From the NCBI GenBank assembly GCA_038210135.1, contig JBBQWZ010000050.1, forward strand, positions 1-49,242: DNA of 49,242 nucleotides. Direction: 5' to 3'. The position numbers and the translations under genes were made by a program. This stretch comes from JBBQWZ01 sp038210135 (lineage in GTDB: Bacteria; Acidobacteriota; Terriglobia; Bryobacterales; Bryobacteraceae). Positions within the stretch are counted from its first letter, which is position 1; each line of letters begins with the position of its first letter. The notes below the pieces were generated by a model. The model had not been told where the DNA came from, made no database searches, and worked only from the letters and a program-made list of their open reading frames with translations. This document shows, piece after piece, positions 23,896-31,887 of the stretch.

Positions 23896-24507
23896 TTAGG
23901 GCTTTGCGAAAATCGAGCGCACCTGGCTAATAATTCCAGGGGGAACGAGGTGGGTCCAGGGGTCGCCGCGTTCCAGGCGATGCCGCACTTCGGTGGATGA
24001 CATTTCGTCGTAGCCACTGGGCAAGCCGAGCGACCGCACGCGGTGCGCGAGGCGTTCGGGCGGAATCCAGGCGCCGGCCCGTTGAGCGACCAGAAGACCG
24101 AATTCTTCCATCATTTTCTCGATGGTGCCGACTTCGCCATAATCCCAGCCGACGATGCGCTCGGCCGCGTCGCGGCCGCAAACGAAGTGGACATCGAAAT
24201 GGCTTCCGAGGGCTACGCGGCATTCGCGGGCGATGTCGATGAACAGGCCCTGCTCGGCGATCGCGACGCCAAACAGCACGGGCGATCCGGCGGCGCTCTG
24301 GAGCATCGCGATCCGCTCGTCGAGGGTCGCTCCGTGGAAGACCTTATGAGGATAAATCCGCGGTACCACACAGATGACTTCGTCCACCGCCGCTCGGGCG
24401 GCTTCGACTAAGGCCAGATGCGCCAGGGTGGGCGGATTGAAGCCGCCGGCGAGGAGTCCAACCGACCCGACCTTGGCTGCACCTGGCGGACGCAAAAGAA
24501 CTTCCAC
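23896..24507 (-). CDS. NadD/NadM-like nucleotidyltransferase
   Basis: A 203-residue protein of the cytidylyltransferase-like fold. The nucleotide-binding motif appears as GGFNPPTLAHLALVEAA, a variant of the (H/T)xGH signature, and the C-terminal ISSTxxR motif as MSSTEVRHRL. NadD and NadM members join ATP with nicotinate or nicotinamide mononucleotide to make NAD precursors. The sequence is less typical than housekeeping NadD, so it may be a second, specialised enzyme. It reads divergently from the zinc-ribbon protein gene. Confidence 0.75.
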   Translation of the reverse strand: MEVLLRPPGAAKVGSVGLLAGGFNPPTLAHLALVEAARAAVDEVICVVPRIYPHKVFHGATLDERIAMLQSAAGSPVLFGVAIAEQGLFIDIARECRVALGSHFDVHFVCGRDAAERIVGWDYGEVGTIEKMMEEFGLLVAQRAGAWIPPERLAHRVRSLGLPSGYDEMSSTEVRHRLERGDPWTHLVPPGIISQVRSIFAKP

Positions 24508-24652
24508 GCGGAAATGGTAGCGCGAGCGGTGTCAGGATTCCTACCGAGAGGAGGAGACAGGGTGAATCCCTAGCGACTTAAGGTGGGACTGACAGAAACC
24601 CTAGGGTTCCCACCTGAAGTGAATTAAAAAGGATCGCGTGTAGAGTAAAGGC

Positions 24653-27600
24653 ATGTTCCACTGGATCTGCCCAGAGTGTGGTCTGGAATGCCCGCCCTCG
24701 TCGAGGGAATGTCCGGAATGTGATCGGCTGTTGACTGCCCCGCGCGACGTCGAAATGCTGACCGCGGTTGCGGCGGCGCACGCGCCTGCGGGTCCGCCCG
24801 AGTTGCCTACGGTGGCTGTGGAGCAGGCGGCTGCAGCGGTCGAGGAACAACCGCTCGAAATTCACGCGTCCCATTCGGAGGTCCTCCACGGACACCAGCA
24901 CAACGGTCACAATCATGTGGAGCCGGCACCGGAATCCGAGATCGAAGTGCGTCCCCGTTGGGTACCCGTGGCGCTTTCGGGGCTCAGCGAACGGATCGTC
25001 GAAGCGCCGGAGAGCGAAGTCGCGGCGGTCGCAGTTCCTGTAGCGGAAGAGACTAGATCCGAGCCAGTGGGGGTTGCGGAGAATGCGGTCGCGTCTACCG
25101 AGGTTTTGTCTGCTGAGGTTGTGGCGGCAGATGTTCTAGCGGCGACCGAAGCTTTAGAGATTGAACTCGCTCAGGCTGAAGTTTGTGGACCGTTGGCCGA
25201 AGTGTCGCACGACGCGGCGGCCGATTCCGAGGAAGATTTGCCCGTCGTGAGCGAAGCCGTTTCCGAGGAGGAGCCCGCGCTTTTGGCCGCCCAAGAAACC
25301 GCGAGCGAGGCGTCACTTCCCGTGGAAGACGTCGAGTCCGTTCCCGCGGAGCCTGTTTCGGAGTCGGTATGCGAGGTCGAGGCGAGCACGGCCAAGAATG
25401 AAGTGCCCTCGCCCGTCATCGACGCTCACCCAATCGCCGATTCCGTGCCGATGTTGCTGCTCGCGGCTCCGGTAATTTCAGAGGAACCGGCGGCATCGCC
25501 CGCGCTTCCCGAACTTGTTCTCGAAACGCTCCAGCCGGATCTGGTCACTTCGGACGAGGAATTGGAAGCCGAGTTTGCCGCTCTGTTCGGCCTGACTGCG
25601 GAAAGCGAAGTCGCGCCACCCCTTGCGGAAGACACTGCGGCAGTGGTTTCCCTTTTCACCGGCGACGAGCATGAGAGTCCCGCCGAAACGTTGGCTGCGG
25701 CCGAACTGCATGGAACCACGATCGCGGAAACTTTAGAAAGCCCGGCCCTCCCGGACGCGCCCGACGCGGAGCAGGTGGAACCGGCTCTCGAAGAAATCGC
25801 GTTTGAAGCGCCGGTAGCCGGGATCGTGCCCGAGGCGATGGTAACCGAATCTCAATCGCTCGAAGGAGCGGAAGAAACGACGCTCAGCGAAGCGGTCGAG
25901 GAACTGGTCGAGTCCGTCCCGGTCGCCGAGGAGCACATCGCGCAGGAAGCCGTTGAGGCTGCGAGCGAAATCGAACCAGAACCGATCACCGGCGAAGCGG
26001 CAACAGCGGAAGCATTTGCCCCTCCAGCCGTGGATTTCGTGGAAGAGTTGACTTCGATCGCGGACGAGGTCGCGGAGCCATCCGTCGAAGTCGCCGAGAT
26101 ACCAAAGCTCGAAGCCGCCGAAACCGCGGAAGCGGCCGCCGATGCGACCGACGTCGAATTTGAAAAGCTATTCGACGAAGATGCGGCTGCGACGCCGGTG
26201 CTCGAAGCAGCGATGGTCGAGACCACCGAGCCTGCCGTCGAAGAGATTCAGCACGACGAGTCGGCGGCGCAGGCAATCGAGACGGAAGCGGCGGCGGTCG
26301 AAGCCACCCCGGCAGCAGACGCTCCTGCCGTAAACGACGACGCGCAATATCCGTCATCCATCGACGCCTTGGTTGACGAAACTGCGGCGGATGTGGCCGC
26401 TACGGAGCTCGAAGTTTCGGTACCTGAAGTTCTAATCGCCACCGCGCAGGTAAGCGAGACCGAAGCGGCTCCGCTGGCGGAACCGGCTTTAGACGCCACG
26501 TCCGAACCGGAAGCCGTCGTTCCGCAGCCCGAGTACGAAGCGGTCGGAAGCGCATCGGGCAGCGAAAATATCCTATCGCTGGTCGAGGCGGTAGGAACCG
26601 AAACCATATCCCCGCGGACGGTCGAAGCGGAAGTGCTGACGTCGCCGGAGATGGCGAGGCCATTGACGCGCGAAACCGAGGCGTACTCGCTCGCGACCAA
26701 CGAAACGCTGCGGATACCACTGGCGTTGCTTCCAGCCTCCCTGGCGGCAGCGAGCATGACGGTAGCGGAACGTCCCACCACCTTGCGTCGTTTCGAGGCC
26801 GAGACGACCCCCAGCGAGCGGCCGAGCACGCTGCGGCGTGACGGCTCCGCGCCGCCGCCCGCTCACGGACTTCCTGAGTCGAACGGCCATTACTGGGGCG
26901 AGGCTCCGGAGCAGGTCGAGGTTCCAGCCGAGCAGATTGCCGGTACGCCTGCCCTCGACGCGCCAAGAGCCTACGAACATTCGCGTTTCGACACGCAGCG
27001 TTATGGTTCGCCCTTCTACGAGCAGCCCAAGTTTGTGGCCCCTCCGTTCATCGACATGACGCCGCGGCAGATTTTTCCGGACGAGCCGAACTTTGCGCCA
27101 TTGAAGACGGTGGAGTTGAAGCCGCGTAAGAAAGATCGCGCCGCCGCGGAACTAGCCGGTCTGTTCGCGTTGAGTTCCGATCCGGCGCCCGCGCCGCCGG
27201 CCCCAAAGCCCGCTGAAATTTCGGAGCCAGACATGGCCGGTCTTCAAAGTACGGCCGCACAGGTCCTTCCGACGATTCGCCCTGCCCAGCCCGACCGCCA
27301 GATCTTCGCGCCCGACGCCGGCCTCAAGATGACGCTTCCGAGTCCGGCTCTTCCGCGGGAATTGATTGCGCGCGAAGGCCTGACCGTCCTCTCGGAAAAG
27401 GAAAAGCAGAAGGCGGCCAGATCCGGCGCGCCGGGCTGGCTGGTCAGCGTCTTGGTTACTCTTCTTGTGTTCGGCGCGGGTGTCGCGGCGCTATTCTATT
27501 TCGGTCCGCTTGAAGCGTTCGGCGGCAAGCAGGCTCCGGCGCCGGTTTCGACGACCGAGGCGGCTCCGGCGGCTACCGCGGGCAGCCACCCGCTTTCGAA

Positions 27601-27895
27601 GTACGTCGAAATCACTGGCGTACGGATCGTCGTCGAATCGAGCCGCAAGTCCGAAGTGCACTACCTGGTGGTCAACCACTCTTCCGCGGAGATTGCGGAT
27701 GTCACGGTTCGCGCGACGGTCCGCAATACGCGCAAGGCCAACAGCGCACCGGTAACCGCATTCTCATTCCGGCTGCCGACGCTTGGCCCCTACGAGTCGA
27801 AAGAGATGATCGTGCCGATCGAAAAGCTGTCTCGCGGATTCGAGCTTCCTGACTGGCAGAATCTGAAAACCGAATTTCAGATCACCGGGCAGTAG
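24653..27895 (+). CDS. Zinc-ribbon protein with long acidic region and membrane anchor
   Basis: A 1080-residue protein in three parts. Residues 1-25 carry CPEC and CPEC pairs (C6, C9, C20, C23), a zinc ribbon. Residues about 30-860 are very rich in Glu, Ala, Val and Pro with almost no order-promoting pattern, so they are probably disordered. A transmembrane helix (WLVSVLVTLLVFGAGVAALFYF, near residue 926) is followed by a 100-residue beta-rich domain (YVEITGVRIVVESSRKSEVHYLVVNHS). The function is unknown. The topology places the ribbon and acidic region in the cytoplasm and the last domain outside. Confidence 0.7.
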   Translation: MFHWICPECGLECPPSSRECPECDRLLTAPRDVEMLTAVAAAHAPAGPPELPTVAVEQAAAAVEEQPLEIHASHSEVLHGHQHNGHNHVEPAPESEIEVRPRWVPVALSGLSERIVEAPESEVAAVAVPVAEETRSEPVGVAENAVASTEVLSAEVVAADVLAATEALEIELAQAEVCGPLAEVSHDAAADSEEDLPVVSEAVSEEEPALLAAQETASEASLPVEDVESVPAEPVSESVCEVEASTAKNEVPSPVIDAHPIADSVPMLLLAAPVISEEPAASPALPELVLETLQPDLVTSDEELEAEFAALFGLTAESEVAPPLAEDTAAVVSLFTGDEHESPAETLAAAELHGTTIAETLESPALPDAPDAEQVEPALEEIAFEAPVAGIVPEAMVTESQSLEGAEETTLSEAVEELVESVPVAEEHIAQEAVEAASEIEPEPITGEAATAEAFAPPAVDFVEELTSIADEVAEPSVEVAEIPKLEAAETAEAAADATDVEFEKLFDEDAAATPVLEAAMVETTEPAVEEIQHDESAAQAIETEAAAVEATPAADAPAVNDDAQYPSSIDALVDETAADVAATELEVSVPEVLIATAQVSETEAAPLAEPALDATSEPEAVVPQPEYEAVGSASGSENILSLVEAVGTETISPRTVEAEVLTSPEMARPLTRETEAYSLATNETLRIPLALLPASLAAASMTVAERPTTLRRFEAETTPSERPSTLRRDGSAPPPAHGLPESNGHYWGEAPEQVEVPAEQIAGTPALDAPRAYEHSRFDTQRYGSPFYEQPKFVAPPFIDMTPRQIFPDEPNFAPLKTVELKPRKKDRAAAELAGLFALSSDPAPAPPAPKPAEISEPDMAGLQSTAAQVLPTIRPAQPDRQIFAPDAGLKMTLPSPALPRELIAREGLTVLSEKEKQKAARSGAPGWLVSVLVTLLVFGAGVAALFYFGPLEAFGGKQAPAPVSTTEAAPAATAGSHPLSKYVEITGVRIVVESSRKSEVHYLVVNHSSAEIADVTVRATVRNTRKANSAPVTAFSFRLPTLGPYESKEMIVPIEKLSRGFELPDWQNLKTEFQITGQ

Positions 27896-27896
27896 T

Positions 27897-28445
27897 TTAC
27901 TGAGCGCGACTGGATCGAGTCTCAGCCCGCTCATCTACAACGACTCGAATTCGCGGTTCCTGCATGGTGGCGCCAGGCACACCGAGAATCTGGCCAATCG
28001 CCTTCTGGCGGAATCGAAAGATCGCCAGCAACTGCCCACGGACCATAGCGGAATGCGCGAGCGTCCCCAGGGGCCCGAAAGGCAACTGGTACTCGACAGA
28101 ATCCGCCACTTCGATGCCACCGGAAACCTCGCGGAACGTGTGGACGTGCCGCCACACCGTAAAAGGACCGCGGGTCTGCTCGTCCACGAATTGAAGGGGC
28201 GGCTGGTACGCCGTGATCAGTGTCCGCCACGGCATCGGAATTCCCAGCCATCGGATCTGGTAGTCGAGAATCAGTCCACGCGCCATCACGATCGGCTCGG
28301 GAGTGAGGATACGAAAGTTCAGCCAGGAGGGCGTGATTCGCGACAGGTTTCTCGGATCCTCAAAGACAGCGAAGATTTCTTCGATCGTTCGCGGAACGAT
28401 CAACGCGCATTCGAGCCGGTAGCGGGGTTGCAGGAAGCGGGCCAT
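27897..28445 (-). CDS. SRPBCC (START-like) family protein
   Basis: About 182 residues beginning MARFLQPRYRLECALIVPRTIEEIFAVFEDPRNLSRITPSWLNF, a typical SRPBCC opening. It continues with LDYQIRWLGIPMPWRTLITAYQPPLQFVDEQTRGPFTVWRHVHTF, the CoxG/cyclase-like cavity region. It binds an unknown hydrophobic ligand by family analogy. ATG 28445 lies 46 bp inside the end of the upstream TPR membrane protein gene on the same strand, so the two overlap and are probably co-transcribed. It is a distant paralogue of the protein at 18106. Confidence 0.75.
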   Translation of the reverse strand: MARFLQPRYRLECALIVPRTIEEIFAVFEDPRNLSRITPSWLNFRILTPEPIVMARGLILDYQIRWLGIPMPWRTLITAYQPPLQFVDEQTRGPFTVWRHVHTFREVSGGIEVADSVEYQLPFGPLGTLAHSAMVRGQLLAIFRFRQKAIGQILGVPGATMQEPRIRVVVDERAETRSSRAQ

Positions 28446-29926
28446 GGATATTTTTGGAGGTCGTCGAAACCCATCGCTCGAAGATTTCGGCGGGCATCCG
28501 CCTGACACGGATCGCCTCGCAGGGCGGCTTCGAAATCGGCCTTGGCGGCTTCTCGCTGGTCGAGCGCAAACAAGGCCGCTCCCCGATTGTTGAGCGCCTT
28601 GGGATCATTCGGCCGCAGCGCGAGTGCCCGCCCGAAGGCATTCAACGCCAGCTCCGGCCGTCCAGCCGACAAATGGATTCTCCCCTCTTCGGATGCCAGG
28701 TCCGGGTCGTTGGGTGCAATACGTTTTGCGTCTTCGATCACTGCGACCGCGCGGTGCCAAGGCAACGCGCGCGCGAGTTGAAGGCGAGGGCGGATTTTGT
28801 TCGGGGCTAAGCGGACAGCTTCAGTCCATAGCGATTCCTCGGTTCTCCACACGAGGCTCTGGCGGATGCTGATCAAGGCGAATCCGAACAGCAGGGCCGC
28901 GATGATTCGCCGATCCAGATGCGCGAGCAGGACTCCGGCGCAAGCTGCGAAGGCGACGAGTGGGAGATACAGTCGGCGGTCCGCGGCCAGGTCCGCGGCG
29001 GGAAAGATCGACGAACTCGGCAGCAGCAGAATCAATGCGCCGAGGAACCAGAATCCGGCGCGCGCTTTCTGAAACCGGGTCGCCGCGAGGACGGCGGCAG
29101 CCAGGACACAGGCCCAGGCCAGCATTCCAGCGGCGGGTCCGCGAACCGCGATTTCAGGATCGGGCGAGAAGGCGAGCGGGATGATCAGCATCCGCAGGTA
29201 GCGCAGAATGACGACGCCCTGCGTCCAGAAATAACTCGCGGGCGTGATGCCTGAGGACGCCGCGACGCCGGATCCGGGCAGGTAGTGCGATGCCCAAATC
29301 ACTCGCAGTCCGGCCGCCAACGACAGCAGCAGCATGCACCCGATGGGAGCAAACTCGCGCCAGCGTACGTCTTTCAAACCGACTCGCCGAAATCCGACGG
29401 TAGACGCGTGCAGTGCCGCAAGGAACAGCGGAAACGCCGCGCATTCTTCTTTCGCGAGAAGTGCCGCCGCGAAGAGCGCGACGGCGGTCGAGGGGCGTCC
29501 GCGGAGCCAGGCTCCGAGAGAAAGTAAACAGAAGAGCGTCGCCAGAAGAGTTCCGCGCGCGGCGACGTAGGCGACCGGTTCGGTGGCGACGGGATGCACT
29601 GCGAACAACGCCGCTGCGATCCAAGCGGCGGGTGTTCCGATGACGCGGCGAAGCGCGGAATAAGCAGCCAGAACGCAGGCACAATGCAAGCCAACATTCG
29701 CCACGTGCCAGAGAAGCGGATCGCTGCCGGATACTGCGAAATTCGCCCAAAAAGTGAACCAGGTGAGAGGCCGCGTCTGGAGCGGCAGCCAGGCGCGCCA
29801 CCACCCGTCGGCGGACGTGATCACGGAATCGCCGAGGAGTCCGTAATCGTCAAAATGAAATCCTCCGGCAGCCGCTGCCCCGAAGGCAAATAGCGCGGCC
29901 ACCACGAGAAGGAGCTTTTCCCGCAA
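28400..29926 (-). CDS. TMTC-like membrane protein with C-terminal TPRs
   Basis: About 508 residues. The first 370 form about 9-10 transmembrane helices with an N-terminal acidic loop (GGFHFDDYGLLGD) and LFAVHPVATEPVAYVAARGTLLATLF, like TMTC/DUF1736-type mannosyltransferase-related proteins. The C-terminal 130 residues are TPR repeats (for example AVAVIEDAKRIAPNDPDLASEEGRIHL and ALNAFGRALALRPNDPKALNNRGAALF). It may be a lipid-linked-sugar glycosyltransferase (GT-C type), which is inference. The start is TTG; the endonuclease III gene starts 20 bp away on the other strand. Confidence 0.75.
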   Translation of the reverse strand: MREKLLLVVAALFAFGAAAAGGFHFDDYGLLGDSVITSADGWWRAWLPLQTRPLTWFTFWANFAVSGSDPLLWHVANVGLHCACVLAAYSALRRVIGTPAAWIAAALFAVHPVATEPVAYVAARGTLLATLFCLLSLGAWLRGRPSTAVALFAAALLAKEECAAFPLFLAALHASTVGFRRVGLKDVRWREFAPIGCMLLLSLAAGLRVIWASHYLPGSGVAASSGITPASYFWTQGVVILRYLRMLIIPLAFSPDPEIAVRGPAAGMLAWACVLAAAVLAATRFQKARAGFWFLGALILLLPSSSIFPAADLAADRRLYLPLVAFAACAGVLLAHLDRRIIAALLFGFALISIRQSLVWRTEESLWTEAVRLAPNKIRPRLQLARALPWHRAVAVIEDAKRIAPNDPDLASEEGRIHLSAGRPELALNAFGRALALRPNDPKALNNRGAALFALDQREAAKADFEAALRGDPCQADARRNLRAMGFDDLQKYPWPASCNPATGSNAR

Positions 29927-29946
29927 ATGTTATTCTAGGGAACTCC

Positions 29947-30630
29947 GTGCCTACCCCGCCGAAATCCGTTCCGAAGCCGAAAACCGCCGCCGCGCGCAAC
30001 GAGCGGACGGCCAAGATTTTGAAGACGCTCGATCAGATGTATCCGAACGTAACCTGCGCTTTGCATCACACCAACGCATGGGAACTGCTGGTGGCGACGA
30101 TTCTATCCGCGCAGTGCACCGACGTGCGCGTCAACATGGTGACTCCGGGTCTCTTCAAGAAATATCCAGACATCCGCGACTTCGCGAACGTCAGCCAGGA
30201 CGAACTGGCGCAGGACATCCGCTCGACCGGCTTCTTTAATAACAAGGCGAAGTCTGTGATTGGAGCGGCGAAGAAAGTCCTTAGCGATTTCGGCGGCGTG
30301 GTTCCGAAAAACATCGACGACTTGCTGACCGTTCCGGGAGCCGCGCGAAAAACGGCGAACGTGGTGCTCGGCACCGCCTACGGAATCGCTTCGGGCGTGG
30401 TGGTCGATACCCACGTTCAGCGAATTTCAAACCGGCTGGATCTGACCAAGCAGGCGGATCCGGTGAAGATCGAGCAGGATCTGATCAAGATCGTGCCGGA
30501 GAAGCGCTGGATTCTGTTCTCGCATCAGGTTATCCATTTTGGCCGCGAAATTTGCGTGGCGCGTAAGCCGAAGTGCGCCGAGTGCAAACTGGATCCGATC
30601 TGTTACGCGGCGGATAAAACGCTCAGCTAG
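29947..30630 (+). CDS. nth: Endonuclease III (DNA glycosylase/AP lyase)
   Basis: A 227-residue Nth protein for base-excision repair of oxidised pyrimidines. The catalytic lysine is in VPGAARKTANVV, where the helix-hairpin-helix reads GAA instead of GVG, and the catalytic aspartate is in VVVDTHVQRISNRL. The C-terminal [4Fe-4S] cluster has the spacing Cys-x6-Cys-x2-Cys-x5-Cys in CVARKPKCAECKLDPIC. The start is GTG 29947, only 20 bp from the divergent TTG start of the TPR membrane protein, so promoters must overlap the genes. Confidence 0.93.
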   Translation: MPTPPKSVPKPKTAAARNERTAKILKTLDQMYPNVTCALHHTNAWELLVATILSAQCTDVRVNMVTPGLFKKYPDIRDFANVSQDELAQDIRSTGFFNNKAKSVIGAAKKVLSDFGGVVPKNIDDLLTVPGAARKTANVVLGTAYGIASGVVVDTHVQRISNRLDLTKQADPVKIEQDLIKIVPEKRWILFSHQVIHFGREICVARKPKCAECKLDPICYAADKTLS

Positions 30631-30637
30631 AATGCAA

Positions 30638-30661
30638 ACGGCACCTGTTGCCAGGCGCCGT
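30638..30661 (+). terminator. Hairpin between convergent nth and response regulator genes
   Basis: ACGGC and CCTG on the left pair with CAGG and GCCGT on the right around a TTGC loop, with one internal mismatch. A short T-rich stretch follows a few bases later. Its position 8 bp after the nth stop suggests a terminator, possibly used by both convergent genes. Confidence 0.45.
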
Positions 30662-30723
30662 TCCGCATTTTCCTCGAAACACCCTCCATTATGGTCGGGG
30701 TTCAATCCCATGTAGGACCGGTC

Positions 30724-31494
30724 TTAGCCGGGTAAGTGGAGGCCCTTGTGAATCGCGTACAGCGCGAGTTCCAAGCGATCCGACACGCCGAGTTTGTCGA
30801 AGATGTTGTGCAGGTGGTTCTTCACCGTCTGCTCGCTGATGAACATCTTCTCGGCCATTTCCTTGTTCTTGTAACCCTGGGCGACCAGCGCGACGATCTC
30901 GCGTTCGCGAGCCGACAGCGGATTGCGCTCCCGTCCGTTTTTGCCGATAGAGGTGATGGTCCCGTCCGCGGCTGTCGAGAATTGGCGCATGACCGCGGCC
31001 GTGGTGTGCGAATCGAGCCAGATCTCGCCCGCGTACACTTTCCGAATGCTCTTGACGATAAGTTCGGGAGCTGTCTGCTTCAGCACGATGCCGGAGCAGC
31101 CCAGTTTCATCGCTTGAACAAATTCGTTTTTGTCCTCGGACGCCGTCAGGACGATGACCTTGACGCGCTTGTTGGTGGTTTGCAGCGCTTGGAGCGCGCT
31201 GAGCCCGTCGAGGTTCGGCATGCGCAAGTCGAGAAGTAGAACGTCCGGATCCAATTCCTGGACGCGTTCGAGCACCTCGCGGCCGTCGCCCGCTTCGCCG
31301 ACGATGTCGAAGTCGTCTTCGAGCGCCAGCAACTTCTTGAGGCCGTCCCGGACAATGGGGTGATCATCGGCGATTACGATTCGAATCAATCGTTTTACGG
31401 TTTCGACCGGGTATCCTGTTGTTTCTTCGGCAATTGCGCCAGCCTGCGCTTCTACCTGGCCTGAAGTTTCGTTATCGGCAAGACTAAGTTCCAT
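30724..31494 (-). CDS. NarL/FixJ-type response regulator
   Basis: About 257 residues. A 35-residue acidic N-terminal extension precedes a receiver domain (RIVIADDHPIVRDGLKKLL, phospho-acceptor D89 in LLLDLRMPNLDG, then KVIVLTASED and the lysine in GIVLKQ). The C-terminal LuxR-type helix-turn-helix reads NPLSAREREIVALVAQGYKNKEMAEKMFISEQTVKNHLHNIFDKLGV. ATG 31494 has GGAGG 5 nt upstream. No sensor kinase gene is adjacent, so it is an orphan regulator. Confidence 0.92.
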   Translation of the reverse strand: MELSLADNETSGQVEAQAGAIAEETTGYPVETVKRLIRIVIADDHPIVRDGLKKLLALEDDFDIVGEAGDGREVLERVQELDPDVLLLDLRMPNLDGLSALQALQTTNKRVKVIVLTASEDKNEFVQAMKLGCSGIVLKQTAPELIVKSIRKVYAGEIWLDSHTTAAVMRQFSTAADGTITSIGKNGRERNPLSAREREIVALVAQGYKNKEMAEKMFISEQTVKNHLHNIFDKLGVSDRLELALYAIHKGLHLPG

Positions 31495-31497
31495 CAC

Positions 31498-31887
31498 TCC
31501 TCCAGCTATCTAACGCTCCGATTGTACCGGGTTCTAGTACTTCCAGCAATGCAGTCAACCCGAGGCTTATTGGTGGAGATCTTACCTACTTGAGAAGTAA
31601 GGTCGCCCTAGTTTTTGGCGTGAGGAACCTCAGCGCTGCGGGAGCCAGCCTGCATACTCCTAAGTGGAAACGCGAGTCCTGACGGTACCAGATGGGGCTC
31701 GTCGATGGACGTGACGGAGCGCCACGCACGGACGCGAAAACGGCGGATCGACCTCGTTGTCGGTGGCCGCTCGGAAAAATACCGAAGCTCCGGTCCGCAA
31801 AGCCGCACACCCCGCCGGTTGGCGCTATTTCGCGTGTGATATGATCCGGTCGCATTACAATTTCATAACTAACGGAGTCACCAAGCA
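31498..31887. other. Intergenic stretch upstream of the EF-G-like gene
   Basis: A 390-bp gap between the divergent response regulator and EF-G-like genes. No supported gene is visible. A TATGAT hexamer lies at 31840-31845, about 40 bp before the GTG start, with a poor -35 (TTGGCG) at 15 bp spacing; this could be the promoter. No hairpin of classes A-D occurs here. Confidence 0.4.
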
